From: Planktotalea frisia
GTDB taxonomy: Bacteria; Pseudomonadota; Alphaproteobacteria; Rhodobacterales; Rhodobacteraceae
DNA length: 33,137 nt
NCBI RefSeq assembly: GCF_001890925.1
Contig: NZ_MLCB01000148.1
Span: forward strand, 1 to 33,137
Direction: 5' to 3'
Each line of letters starts with the position of its first letter. The first letter of the stretch is position 1. A program made the translations under genes and the position numbers. The notes beneath the pieces are model-generated. The model was not told the DNA's origin and made no database searches. It saw only the letters and a list, made by a program, of their open reading frames with translations. This document shows positions 24,993 through 32,868 of this stretch, one piece after another.

Positions 24993-25721
24993 CTAAGGCG
25001 TGAGGTGTTGGCGGCCTTTGGCGGTGAGGACATGAACTGTTGTTCCCTCAAATACCGCGGTCGTTAACGGTTTGCCGTAGCCTGCGCCTGTGTCGAGGTT
25101 CACGTGATTGCCTGCATGGAGGGGGGCATCAACGGGAGTGTGGCCATGAACGACGAGTGCGCCGTGATCGGATGTGTCATTCGAGAACTCGTTTCTGATC
25201 CATACGAGGTCATCTTCTGTTTGATCGCGTAGAGCGACGCCCGGGCGGACACCTGCGTGTGCAAAAAAGAGTGGGCCGTGAAAGAATGAAGTTTCGCAGT
25301 CTTGTAAGAAGCGAAGGTGATGATGTGGCACGGCTTTGAGCGCATCAGCGTGGACGTTAAAAAGCCTGCGGGATGGATCTGCTTGGACACCATAAGAGGC
25401 GAGCGTTGTTGTGCCACCTAGGCGTTCGTGCAGCCAGTGGTAGCCAACGAGTAGGTAAGGGTCATGGCGCGGAACAGGTTCCATGAACCACTCGAACATG
25501 CGGTCGTGATTGCCTTTTAGGAAGCGCCAAGGTTTGCCGGCGGCTTTGTTTTGAGAAAGGCGTTCGATCACGTCTTTGGAGTGTGTGCCACGATCAACAT
25601 AGTCGCCCAAGAAGACGATCTGCGCGTCTTTGCCACCATCTGCTTCAATCAGCGCAAGCGCATTTTCGAGCATTTCGATTTGGCCGTGTATGTCGCCAAT
25701 GGCGTAGATGGGTTGGGTCAT
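24993..25721 (-). CDS. PPP-family metallophosphatase (serine/threonine phosphatase or Ap4A hydrolase-like)
   Basis: A 242-aa phosphoesterase with the full di-metal motif set: GDIHG (9-13), GDYVDRG (39-45), GNHDRM (70-75) and VVHGHTP (about 187). These are shared by PP1-like bacterial protein phosphatases and symmetrical Ap4A hydrolases; the length suits the bacterial PrpA-like group. No substrate can be assigned from context. It follows serA in the same direction but a strong hairpin lies between, so it probably has its own promoter. Confidence 0.9.
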   Translation of the reverse strand: MTQPIYAIGDIHGQIEMLENALALIEADGGKDAQIVFLGDYVDRGTHSKDVIERLSQNKAAGKPWRFLKGNHDRMFEWFMEPVPRHDPYLLVGYHWLHERLGGTTTLASYGVQADPSRRLFNVHADALKAVPHHHLRFLQDCETSFFHGPLFFAHAGVRPGVALRDQTEDDLVWIRNEFSNDTSDHGALVVHGHTPVDAPLHAGNHVNLDTGAGYGKPLTTAVFEGTTVHVLTAKGRQHLTP

Positions 25722-25741
25722 AGGCCAAGGCGTAAAGCAGA

Positions 25742-25767
25742 AAGGCCGCCCTGAGAAGAGCGGCCTT
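25742..25767 (-). terminator. Terminator of the serC-serA transcript
   Basis: An 8-bp GC-rich stem AAGGCCGC / GCGGCCTT with a 10-nt loop is followed on the minus strand by TTTCTGCTTT. It lies 8 nt after the serA stop codon and 20 nt before the phosphatase start. Confidence 0.75.
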
Positions 25768-25775
25768 GGAATTCG

Positions 25776-27371
25776 TTATACAACGTCGAACTCAAGCGGC
25801 TTGACTTGTTGGAACATGCCTGTGCCATCGAGCGTTTTCAGGACGTCCGCTGGGATAGGATTGTCGACATAAAGCAGCGCAATCGCTTCGCCACCCACAT
25901 CTGAACGTCCAAGCGTAAAGTTGGCGATGTTCACGCCGTTCTTGCCCATCGTGTTGCCGAGCAGGCCGATGATACCGGGCACATCTTCGTTCGTCGTGTA
26001 GAGCATGTGCGCGCCGATTTCAGCATCGATATTGATGCCCTTAATCTGGATGAAACGCGGTTTGCCGTCGCTGAAGACAGTGCCTGCAACGGAACGCTCG
26101 CGCTTTTCCGTGACGACAGTGACCTTAACATAGCCATCAAACGTGCCGGATTTTTCCTGATTGGTCGTGCTGATCTTGATACCGCGTTCTGCCGCGATCA
26201 CAGGCGCAGACACCATGTTCACATCAGGATTTACGCGCTTCATGATACCCGCGATGGAGGCGCAGTTCAGCGCATCTAGGTTCATTTGTGCGACATTGCC
26301 ATCGTAAAGGATGTTGATCGCCTTGATCGGTTCATCCGTCATTTGGCCAATGAACGCACCAAGGTGACCCGCGAGCGAGACCCATGGGCCCATGATCTTC
26401 GCTTCCTCAGCAGTCACTGACGGCATGTTGAGAGCATTTTCAACCGCACCTGTGTTGAGATAGTTCGACATTTGCTGCGCCACTTGCAGAGCGACGTTCT
26501 CTTGCGCTTCGCTGGTTGCAGCGCCAAGGTGCGGGGTGCAGACCACGTTTGGCAGGTTGAAGAGCGGGTTTTCCGTCGCGGGTTCTTGTGCGAACACATC
26601 GAATGCAGCGCCAGCAACATGACCGGATTTGAGCATGTCTGCGAGGGCTTCCTCATCGACCAGACCGCCACGGGCGCAGTTGATGATACGTACACCTTTT
26701 TTGGTTTTTGCGAGGTTCTCACGACTTAGAATATTGGCTGTCGCATCAGTGAAAGGGACGTGCAAAGTGATGAAATCGGCGCGCTTTAGCAGCTCTTCGA
26801 GTTCGACCTTCTCAACGCCCATTTTTGCGGCTTTTTCTTCCCCCAGGAAGGGATCATAGGCCACGACTTTCATCTTCAGTCCGCGTGCGCGGTCGCACAC
26901 GATCCCGCCGATGTTACCTGCGCCGATAACACCAAGAGTCTTGCCCGTGAGTTCGACGCCCATGAATTTAGACTTCTCCCATTTGCCAGCATGTGTGGAA
27001 GCGCTGGCCTCTGGGATTTGACGTGCAACTGCGAACATCATCGCAATAGCGTGTTCAGCGGTCGTGATCATGTTGCCGAAGGGCGTGTTCATAACGATCA
27101 CACCCTTTTTAGAGGCAGCGACCTTGTCAATATTATCGGTGCCGATGCCTGCGCGTGCGATGACCTTGAGGTTGGTCGCGGCGTCAAGGATTTTTTCAGT
27201 CACTTTGGTGGCAGAGCGGATCGCGAGGCCATCGTATTGACCGATCACTTCGGCCAGCTTGGCTTTGTCTTTGCCGAGCTCTGGTTGGAAATCAACATCA
27301 ATGCCCGCATCGCGGAAGATTTGAACTGCGGTTTCGCTGAGTTTGTCAGAAACGAGTACTTTGGGAGCCAT
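25776..27371 (-). CDS. serA: D-3-phosphoglycerate dehydrogenase
   Basis: This 531-aa enzyme catalyses the first committed step of serine biosynthesis, oxidising 3-phosphoglycerate to 3-phosphohydroxypyruvate with NAD+. The nucleotide-binding loop is VIGAGNIGGIV (148-158). The catalytic Arg is in NCARGGLVDEEAL, with the Glu in FAQEPA and the His in CTPHLGAATSEA. C-terminal regions are an intervening ASB domain and an ACT domain (about 455-531), the long type I form. AAAGGA precedes the ATG. It is second in an operon after serC. Confidence 0.97.
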   Translation of the reverse strand: MAPKVLVSDKLSETAVQIFRDAGIDVDFQPELGKDKAKLAEVIGQYDGLAIRSATKVTEKILDAATNLKVIARAGIGTDNIDKVAASKKGVIVMNTPFGNMITTAEHAIAMMFAVARQIPEASASTHAGKWEKSKFMGVELTGKTLGVIGAGNIGGIVCDRARGLKMKVVAYDPFLGEEKAAKMGVEKVELEELLKRADFITLHVPFTDATANILSRENLAKTKKGVRIINCARGGLVDEEALADMLKSGHVAGAAFDVFAQEPATENPLFNLPNVVCTPHLGAATSEAQENVALQVAQQMSNYLNTGAVENALNMPSVTAEEAKIMGPWVSLAGHLGAFIGQMTDEPIKAINILYDGNVAQMNLDALNCASIAGIMKRVNPDVNMVSAPVIAAERGIKISTTNQEKSGTFDGYVKVTVVTEKRERSVAGTVFSDGKPRFIQIKGINIDAEIGAHMLYTTNEDVPGIIGLLGNTMGKNGVNIANFTLGRSDVGGEAIALLYVDNPIPADVLKTLDGTGMFQQVKPLEFDVV

Positions 27372-27403
27372 GGTTTTGGTCCTTTCAAAATAGGGAGGTG
27401 TGG

Positions 27404-27421
27404 GAATTTTCTAGAAAATTC
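27404..27421. repeat. Perfect 18-bp palindrome between serC and serA
   Basis: GAATTTTC-TA-GAAAATTC lies in the 69-nt gap between the two serine genes, 20 nt after the serC stop. It could act as an mRNA processing or attenuation hairpin, or as a DNA-binding site for an internal serA promoter. It is AT-rich and so would be a weak hairpin. Confidence 0.5.
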
Positions 27422-27440
27422 GGCCACGAAGAATTGCGCG

Positions 27441-28583
27441 TTAGGCTGCTGTGATTTCTTGCTCGAACGCATAGGCGAGCCATGGGAGCATCGCGTTGAT
27501 GTCCGAGGTCTCGACCGTGCCGCCGCACCAGATGCGTAGACCCGAAGGTGCGTCGCGATAGCCACCAATGTCGAGGGCGACGTTCTCTGCTTCTAGCCAT
27601 TTCGCGATGGCTTTGGCAAAGGCAGCACCGTCAGTGATGCGCGCATCTGTGAACTTGAGGCAGACAGAGGTATTAGAGCGCGTGGCTGGGTCAACCGCGA
27701 GGAAATCGATCCAATCGTTCGCCGCGACGAAACCTGTGATCGCCGCAGTATTTGCATCCGCACGTGCGATGAGACCTTCCAGACCACCGACGGAACGCGC
27801 CCATTTGAGCGCTTGCAGGTAATCCTCTACAGCCAACATCGAGGGGGTGTTAATCGTCGCACCAGAGAAGATGCCATCAATCAGCTTGCCACCTTTTGTG
27901 AGGCGGAAAATTTTCGGCAGAGGCCACGCAGGCGTGTAGCTCTCTAAGCGCGCAACCGCGCGGGGGCTGAGAATGATCATGCCATGCGCAGCTTCACCGC
28001 CGAGAACTTTCTGCCAAGAGAAAGTCGTCACATCGAGCTTGTCCCAGGGTAGATCCATCGCGAAAGCAGCAGAGGTTGCATCGCAAAGGGTCAAGCCAGC
28101 GCGATCGGCTGGGATCACGTCGCCGTTTGGCAAACGCACACCAGAGGTCGTGCCGTTCCACGTAAAGCAAACATCGCTGTTGAAATCGACGGTGCTGAAA
28201 TCAACGATCTCGCCGTAATCAGCCGTCTTAACTGTCGCGTCGAGTTTGAGCTGTTTTACTGCATCAGTGACCCAGCCAGAGCCAAAGCTTTCCCATGCCA
28301 GCATCTCGACATGACGTTCCCCAAGCAGGTTCCACATGGCCATCTCGTAAGCGCCCGTGTCAGAGGCTGGCACGATGCCGATTTTATAGTCTGCTGGCAC
28401 GCCCAATATCTCGCGCGTCTCTTCGATCGCGGCTTTGAGTTTGTCTTTGCCAACAGCAGCGCGGTGCGAACGGCCAAGGGCTGCGTCTGCGAGCGTGTCG
28501 AGTGTAAATGTGGGGGGTTTGGCACAGGGGCCAGAAGAAAAACGCGGGTTAGCCGGCCGCGTGGCCGGTGCTTGAATCGTCAT
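27441..28583 (-). CDS. serC: Phosphoserine aminotransferase
   Basis: This 380-aa enzyme transfers the amino group of glutamate to 3-phosphohydroxypyruvate, the second step of serine synthesis; it also serves pyridoxal synthesis. The PLP Lys is in [15 protein letters not shown] (K192) and the ring-binding Asp in LCDATSAA (D168). [10 protein letters not shown] near the N-terminus marks the alphaproteobacterial/archaeal subtype rather than the E. coli type. [15 protein letters not shown] at 28583, with GAGGA 8 nt upstream, is chosen over the frame extension to 28778. It is first gene of the serC-serA operon; no serB is nearby. Confidence 0.96.
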   Translation of the reverse strand: MTIQAPATRPANPRFSSGPCAKPPTFTLDTLADAALGRSHRAAVGKDKLKAAIEETREILGVPADYKIGIVPASDTGAYEMAMWNLLGERHVEMLAWESFGSGWVTDAVKQLKLDATVKTADYGEIVDFSTVDFNSDVCFTWNGTTSGVRLPNGDVIPADRAGLTLCDATSAAFAMDLPWDKLDVTTFSWQKVLGGEAAHGMIILSPRAVARLESYTPAWPLPKIFRLTKGGKLIDGIFSGATINTPSMLAVEDYLQALKWARSVGGLEGLIARADANTAAITGFVAANDWIDFLAVDPATRSNTSVCLKFTDARITDGAAFAKAIAKWLEAENVALDIGGYRDAPSGLRIWCGGTVETSDINAMLPWLAYAFEQEITAA

Positions 28584-28848
28584 AGCTGGTATCCTCACAG
28601 ATATTTGCCCTTCGTTGGGGAAGGGTGTCCCACCGCCGGACATACGGAACCCCAGTAAAAACAGCAATAGGCAAAGGTGTTTGCTTCGTAGGTAAATGTA
28701 GCTGTTTGCAGAACGATGCAGGAACGCATGTTTCCTATTGGCACAAATCTGACACAAGGAAATCAGGTTTTGTTCCACAACACCGAGCCGCAGAATCAGG
28801 CGGCAGGCTTTATGCTATCTCCCCATTTCTGTCGGGTCAGGTGATGCC
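28584..28848. other. Intergenic segment: serC promoter side and left edge of the mobile block
   Basis: These 265 nt separate divergent serC and the HTH gene. They must hold the serC promoter and the 5' region of the mobilization block, possibly including its oriT or the insertion junction. A small inverted repeat (AGGAA-CGCATGT-TTCCT, near 28721-28737) is the only structure I see. No tRNA, RNA gene or convincing ORF was found. Confidence 0.4.
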
Positions 28849-29730
28849 ATGAGCGGCATGGCGCTAATCTGGGCCGCGAACGTTAAAGGCCTGAAGCCCG
28901 CTGCCAAAATCGTGCTGATCCAGCTGGCGGATTTCCACAACAAGGAGACTGGCCAGTGCAACCCGAGCGCTCAGCGGTTAGCGGACGAGTGCGAGATGGG
29001 CCGTGCAACGCTGTTTCGGCACATGACGACTTTGGAGGAGTGTGGGCTTGTCACGCGCCATGCTCGGGGGGACGGGGATGGAGGGCGCGGGTCCAATCAG
29101 TATGAATTGCATCTCGACATTACCCTTGGGCCAAGCGCACGTCCAAAGGGCGGGGGCAGCGGTGCAATTGGGGTTGCGTCTCAAAATGAGACGGGGGGAA
29201 ACGTCTCAAAAAGACGGGGGAAAAGTCCCAGCGGTGAGACGGGGGTAGTCCCAAATCGGGACAGTAACCTTACCATTGAACCTAAGAAAGAACCTCCTTC
29301 GCGCAGGTGCGAGGCGGCGGCGGACGAAGATGCTGAGAAGATTTTGGCGGCCTATCCGCCCGACCGATTGCGAGGCAAAGCAGTCTGCCTTGCCCAGATC
29401 GAAGAGGCCATGAAGGAAGGGATCGCACCGGAGGATTTGCTGCAAGCCGTCAATGCCTACGCGACCGACAGCGCAGGTTTCACCCGTTCCAAGGTCTGCT
29501 TTTCCGACAACTGGTTTCAGTCGCGGCGCTGGCAGACCTATGTCGAGAAGCAGGCCGAAGATCGCGAAAAGACGGCAGCGTTACAGGCAAACCACCATGC
29601 GCGGCTGGCGTGCTGGATCAGTGATCGCAGCCCGATGTGCAAACACATCACGGGCACCCAAGTCACTGCTTTGCTGGCCTCGAAGCTGGTGACACAGGCA
29701 CAAATCCAAGCCGCAGGCCTCAGATCATGA
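28849..29730 (+). CDS. Helix-turn-helix protein, replication-initiator-like
   Basis: A 293-aa protein whose N-terminal ~80 residues form a winged-helix domain of the HTH_36 type (AKIVLIQLADFHNKETGQCNP, then RLADECEMGRATLFRHMTTLEECGLV). A low-complexity Gly/Ser-rich linker (about 80-145) and an alpha-helical C-terminal half (from about 155, ADEDAEKILAAYPPDR) follow. Such proteins stand at the head of small mobilizable plasmids and islands in Rhodobacteraceae, as replication initiators or plasmid regulators; which is not decided here. AGGTGA precedes the ATG. The stop overlaps mobC (ATGA). Confidence 0.8.
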   Translation: MSGMALIWAANVKGLKPAAKIVLIQLADFHNKETGQCNPSAQRLADECEMGRATLFRHMTTLEECGLVTRHARGDGDGGRGSNQYELHLDITLGPSARPKGGGSGAIGVASQNETGGNVSKRRGKSPSGETGVVPNRDSNLTIEPKKEPPSRRCEAAADEDAEKILAAYPPDRLRGKAVCLAQIEEAMKEGIAPEDLLQAVNAYATDSAGFTRSKVCFSDNWFQSRRWQTYVEKQAEDREKTAALQANHHARLACWISDRSPMCKHITGTQVTALLASKLVTQAQIQAAGLRS

Positions 29731-30200
29731 CCGCAACCGATCCCACAGAAGAGCAAACAGCAAGGCGACCCATGTCATACGCTGGCGCTGCTGACACGGG
29801 ACCTTGCGAGGGGCGGCAAGCCTCCCCTTCGAACCCCACCGGCGCGGGGAAAGCCCGCACCAAAGAGCCGCTGACCGAGACCTTCGTCTTCCGGTGCACA
29901 GCGGCAGAGAAGGCCCAGTTGCGCACCAAGGCCGAGGCTGCTGGCCTGCCTGCCGCGACCCTTCTTCGCGAGGCATTGGGCCTGACTGAGGCCCGTCGCC
30001 GCAAGCCCATCCCCCGCGTTGATCCGGCGCTGGTGCTGGCCGTCGGGCGCATCGGCGGCAACCTCAACCAGATCGCCCGCTGGCTGAACCGCGCGATGCT
30101 GGCGGGCCGCATTGACCTCGACGCGCTCACCGTTGCCCGTCGCCTGCTGACCATCGAACGCCAGCTTGCCCAGATCATCGAGGCGGCGCGCCGATGTTGA
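29727..30200 (+). CDS. mobC: MobC-family relaxosome accessory protein
   Basis: A 157-aa DNA-binding accessory of the relaxosome, helping the relaxase open the origin of transfer. The N-terminal ~45 residues are disordered; then comes a ribbon-helix-helix-like region (TETFVFRCTAAEKAQLRTKA) and the MobC signature GGNLNQIARWLNRA near residue 110. ATG 29727 shares bases with the preceding stop (ATGA), which decides the start over a frame extension to 29637. It overlaps the relaxase start by 7 nt (30194-30200), so the proteins are coupled. Confidence 0.9.
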   Translation: MTATDPTEEQTARRPMSYAGAADTGPCEGRQASPSNPTGAGKARTKEPLTETFVFRCTAAEKAQLRTKAEAAGLPAATLLREALGLTEARRRKPIPRVDPALVLAVGRIGGNLNQIARWLNRAMLAGRIDLDALTVARRLLTIERQLAQIIEAARRC

Positions 30201-31471
30201 TCAAGTTCTTCCGCAACGGCAAAGGCGCGGGCGCTGGTCCGGTCGGCTATCTCGTCGCGGACAAGGTGCTGGCCTATGACGACAACCGCGACCTGATCCG
30301 CGATGCCGACGGCCAGCCAATGACTGTCACGCGCGAGCCTTTGCCCGATGTCCTTCGCGGCAATCCCGACCGCACCGAAGCCCTGATCGACGCCAGCCGC
30401 CACCAGTGGACCTACCGCGCAGGCGTGATCAGCTTTGCCGCCACCGACGCCCCGACCGAGGAGCAGCAGGCCGAGGTCATGGACGGCTTCGAGCGGCTGG
30501 CCTTCGCGGGGCTGGACCCGACGCAATATGAGGTGCTCTGGGTCCGACATACCCACGAAGACCGCGTTGAGCTTCACTTCTGCACACCGCGCTTGGAGCT
30601 GACCTCGGGGCGCAGCCTGAACATCGCGCCGCCCGGCTATCAGAACGCGTTCGACAGCTTGCGCGACGTGATGAACCAGAGCCATGGCTGGGCCGATCCT
30701 ATGGAGCTAGAGCGCACCCAAGAGGTCCGCGACACCATCGAGACCCCAACCCGCGCCCAAGGGCGCGAAGAACTGCACGCGTGGGTTCTGGATCAAGTCA
30801 GCGTTGGCCTAATCACTGACCGTTGCAGCATGCTCGACGCCCTTACCGATGCTGGCTTCGACATACCGCGCGCGGGCAAAGCCTACCTAACCGCCAAAGA
30901 CCCCGAAACTGGCGAGCGCTGGCGTTTGAAAGGAGAGATTTTCCATGAAGACTGGCAAGCCGACTCGGCTGAGCGAGAAACTGAACGCGGAACTGGACAC
31001 GATCCGGCAGGACTACGCCGCCTCGATGGCATCCCAGCTGGAGAGCTTCAGGACCGATTTGAGCACCATTGCGACCATCGCGCATCGTACAATCGAGACC
31101 GATACCCGTACCTTTCTGCGACAGAACAAGAGCTGGCTGACGATCTCGCCTTGGCTGATCACGGGGACGTTCTTGGCGGGGATCGTCTTGATGATGGCTG
31201 CGAGCTTGCTTTGGACGCTGATGCTGGCCAGCTCAGAGATGACCGAACTGGGCCTGACGCGGATCGACAGGGAGGACGGGACCTGGCTGGTGCTGGACCC
31301 GACCAAGACGCGGCTGAGGACCTGCACGCTAGGCGGCAGATCAGTGACCTGCATCAAGATCGAGGAGAATTAGATGACAACACCCCTGACAGCCTTGGAA
31401 CGCGACTTGCTCGCCTGCGTCGAGCGGTTGGTGACGGCCTGCGAGTTACGCGACGCTCGACAAGCAACTGA
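30194..31471 (+). CDS. Relaxase/mobilization nuclease (MbeA/MOBP5-like)
   Basis: This 425-aa enzyme would nick oriT and carry the transferred strand. The N-terminus (MLIKFFRNGKGAGAGPVGYL), TYRAGVISF and VLWVRHTHEDRVELHF match ColE1 MbeA-type relaxases in order. In that 'HEN' family the active site is His, Glu and Asn; here the equivalents are H119, E126 and, in place of Asn, H128 (ELHF for ELNF). GWADP (165-169) follows as in relatives. The C-terminal ~170 residues are Asp/Arg-rich, low complexity and encoded over the mbeB-like gene (30945-31373), so that part is likely constrained by the other frame. It also overlaps the first half of the mbeD-like gene. Confidence 0.9.
   Translation: MLIKFFRNGKGAGAGPVGYLVADKVLAYDDNRDLIRDADGQPMTVTREPLPDVLRGNPDRTEALIDASRHQWTYRAGVISFAATDAPTEEQQAEVMDGFERLAFAGLDPTQYEVLWVRHTHEDRVELHFCTPRLELTSGRSLNIAPPGYQNAFDSLRDVMNQSHGWADPMELERTQEVRDTIETPTRAQGREELHAWVLDQVSVGLITDRCSMLDALTDAGFDIPRAGKAYLTAKDPETGERWRLKGEIFHEDWQADSAERETERGTGHDPAGLRRLDGIPAGELQDRFEHHCDHRASYNRDRYPYLSATEQELADDLALADHGDVLGGDRLDDGCELALDADAGQLRDDRTGPDADRQGGRDLAGAGPDQDAAEDLHARRQISDLHQDRGELDDNTPDSLGTRLARLRRAVGDGLRVTRRSTSN
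30945..31373 (+). CDS. MbeB-like mobilization protein, nested inside the relaxase gene
   Basis: This 142-aa protein is read in a different frame and lies entirely within the relaxase gene. AAAGGAGAG 7 nt before the ATG is one of the best ribosome sites in the window, which supports real translation. The product has an N-terminal helical, coiled-coil-like part (1-60), one membrane helix (about 68-92, WLITGTFLAGIVLMMAASLL) and a small C-terminal domain ending CTLGGRSVTCIKIEEN. ColE1 MbeB has the same plan (helical, membrane segment, CxxxxxxC-type tail) and is also nested in mbeA. It is followed directly by the mbeD-like ATG. Confidence 0.8.
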   Translation: MKTGKPTRLSEKLNAELDTIRQDYAASMASQLESFRTDLSTIATIAHRTIETDTRTFLRQNKSWLTISPWLITGTFLAGIVLMMAASLLWTLMLASSEMTELGLTRIDREDGTWLVLDPTKTRLRTCTLGGRSVTCIKIEEN

Positions 31472-31565
31472 GCACGAGCTTGAGCTTAGCGAAGGACGCC
31501 GAAGAGAGGTTGAGACAGAGCTAGAGGCGCGGGAAGTCGAGCTGGACCGTGGGATGACGCACTAG
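31374..31565 (+). CDS. MbeD/MobD-like small mobilization protein
   Basis: This 63-aa protein starts immediately after the mbeB-like stop (TAGATG) with GAGGAG upstream. The sequence ALERDLLACVERLVTACE, followed by a highly charged Glu/Arg helix, fits the MbeD_MobD family, short coiled-coil proteins needed for efficient mobilization of ColE1-type plasmids. Its first half overlaps the relaxase C-terminus in another frame. Confidence 0.75.
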   Translation: MTTPLTALERDLLACVERLVTACELRDARQATEHELELSEGRRREVETELEAREVELDRGMTH

Positions 31566-31672
31566 GGCGAGACCCATGTTTGTTTCATTGTCATTGAAGC
31601 AAGAAATTTGTGTCAAAAGGACAGACAATGGCGGCTACTTACCCGTGTGATTCAAGAATGGCACTTTTGTCG

Positions 31673-31692
31673 ACATACGAATCTCTGTATGT
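31673..31692. promoter_or_regulatory. Fic operator copy 1 (CATAC-N8-GTATG)
   Basis: ACATAC-N8-GTATGT is a perfect dyad with 6-bp arms. It lies 45 nt upstream of the fic start and 41 bp before copy 2. The region around it is strongly AT-rich and probably holds the fic promoter. The fic product ends in a winged-helix domain that could be the binding partner. Confidence 0.6.
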
Positions 31693-31713
31693 TGTAAAAA
31701 ATGGATTTTTTAG

Positions 31714-31733
31714 ACATACGATGATTGGTATGA
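31714..31733. promoter_or_regulatory. Fic operator copy 2, immediately before the fic ATG
   Basis: ACATAC-N8-GTATGA repeats copy 1 with the same 8-nt spacing and one arm mismatch. It ends 4 nt before the fic ATG and overlaps a -10-like TATGAT (31729-31734), so a bound protein would block initiation. No ribosome site is seen, suggesting a leaderless message. Confidence 0.6.
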
Positions 31734-31737
31734 TTAC

Positions 31738-32868
31738 ATGACCGCCAAAACAACTACCATAACTAGAGAAGCCCTCGTTGAGCGATACCAAATACCTCCG
31801 CTGCCACCACATCCTGATCTGGAAACGCGGAAGGTTCTGAAGGCATTGACGATCGCTCACAAGAACCTTGCTGAGCTGAAAGGTCGCGCAGGTAGCATCC
31901 CTAACCAAGGCATACTCATTGACACCTTGATGCTTCAAGAGGCTGCTGCGAGTTCGGAGATTGAAAACATCGTCACAACTCAAGATGAGTTGTTTCAAAT
32001 CGATAGCCGAAAGGGAATTTATCCATCTCCTGAAGCCAAAGAAGTAGGCATGTACGGCGAGGCATTGAGGCTGGGATATTCCCAGTTGGTTGAGAAAGAT
32101 GGCATGATAAGCAGCAACCAAATCATTGCCCTCTTTCAAACTCTAAAGGGCAGCACGGATGAATTTCGAAAGATGCCTGGGACTGCTCTTAAGAACGAAA
32201 GTTCAGGCGAAATAGTATATGTGCCGCCACAATCTCACAGTGATATATTGGATCAGATGCGAGCGCTTGAGCACTTCATCAACACAACAGAAGAAACGGA
32301 CCTAGATCCACTCGTTTCAATGGCTCTTATTCATCATCAATTTGAAAGCATTCATCCGTTTTCTGATGGGAATGGACGCATTGGGCGCATTCTGAACGTG
32401 CTCTACTTGTGCAGGGTCGAACTCCTCGAGATTCCAATACTGTATATCAGTCGCTATATCACTCGAAACAAAGGCGAATACTACAGATTGCTTCAGAACA
32501 CCTGCGACACGTTGGAGTGGGAGCCATGGTTACTTTATATGATTAACGCAGTCTCAGAGACGGCCAAAGAGACCACCCAGCTTGTTTTTGGAATCAAGCA
32601 GTTAATGTCTGAGTACAAGAACCGAATAAAGCGTGATCATCCCAAGTTATACTCACATGAACTCGTCAATAACCTGTTTCGCCACCCATACACCCGCATT
32701 GAATATGTCATCGAAGAAGTAGGAGTTGGGCGACAAACTGCAGGCCGGTATCTCGACCAACTTACCCAGTCAGGTCTTCTAGAGAAGGTGAAAGTTGCCC
32801 AAAGCAACTATTATATAAATGCACCGCTTGTTCAGTTGCTTTCACAAAATGGTCCGGAGCCACGCTAG
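31738..32868 (+). CDS. Fic-family AMP-transferase with C-terminal winged helix
   Basis: A 376-aa protein with the three-part layout of SoFic-like enzymes: an N-terminal Fic_N domain with the class II inhibitory motif in ASSEIEN (S72, E76, N77), the Fic core with the complete catalytic loop HPFSDGNGRIGR (206-217), and a C-terminal winged helix (about 305-365, RIEYVIEEVGVGRQTAGRYLDQL). Fic enzymes transfer AMP to target hydroxyls; the Glu in the inhibitory helix blocks ATP until relieved. Target unknown. The gene is markedly lower in GC than the mobilization genes before it, has no antitoxin partner (its inhibitor is built in), and is preceded by two CATAC-N8-GTATG dyads, so it probably regulates itself. 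It may be cargo of the mobile block. Confidence 0.93.
   Translation: MTAKTTTITREALVERYQIPPLPPHPDLETRKVLKALTIAHKNLAELKGRAGSIPNQGILIDTLMLQEAAASSEIENIVTTQDELFQIDSRKGIYPSPEAKEVGMYGEALRLGYSQLVEKDGMISSNQIIALFQTLKGSTDEFRKMPGTALKNESSGEIVYVPPQSHSDILDQMRALEHFINTTEETDLDPLVSMALIHHQFESIHPFSDGNGRIGRILNVLYLCRVELLEIPILYISRYITRNKGEYYRLLQNTCDTLEWEPWLLYMINAVSETAKETTQLVFGIKQLMSEYKNRIKRDHPKLYSHELVNNLFRHPYTRIEYVIEEVGVGRQTAGRYLDQLTQSGLLEKVKVAQSNYYINAPLVQLLSQNGPEPR

Larger units (their letters stand above)
28849..31565 (+). mobile_element. ColE1-like mobilization module (rep-like gene, mobC, relaxase, mbeB- and mbeD-like genes)
   Basis: Five overlapping or abutting genes in the order HTH protein, mobC, relaxase, mbeB-like, mbeD-like reproduce the mbeC-A-B-D order of ColE1-type plasmids, including the nested reading frames. 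Codon use is more GC-rich than the serine genes to the left and much more so than the Fic gene to the right. No integrase, transposase, attachment repeats or recognisable nick site are in view, so how the block joined its neighbours is unclear. An integrated plasmid or part of a larger integrative element is likeliest. Confidence 0.75.

Noticed and set aside
28584-28848. Search for a ColE1-type oriT nick site or att repeats
   Set aside because: No match to a nick-site pattern I could recognise and no repeat shared with the right end, so none is annotated.
28625-28852. 75-codon ORF upstream of the HTH gene
   Set aside because: No ribosome site or recognisable product; it overlaps the serC start region.
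29720-30685. Long minus-strand ORF of 321 codons opposite mobC and the relaxase
   Set aside because: It is a shadow of GC-rich codon bias in the real genes; no recognisable domain, and mobC/relaxase motifs are clear on the plus strand.
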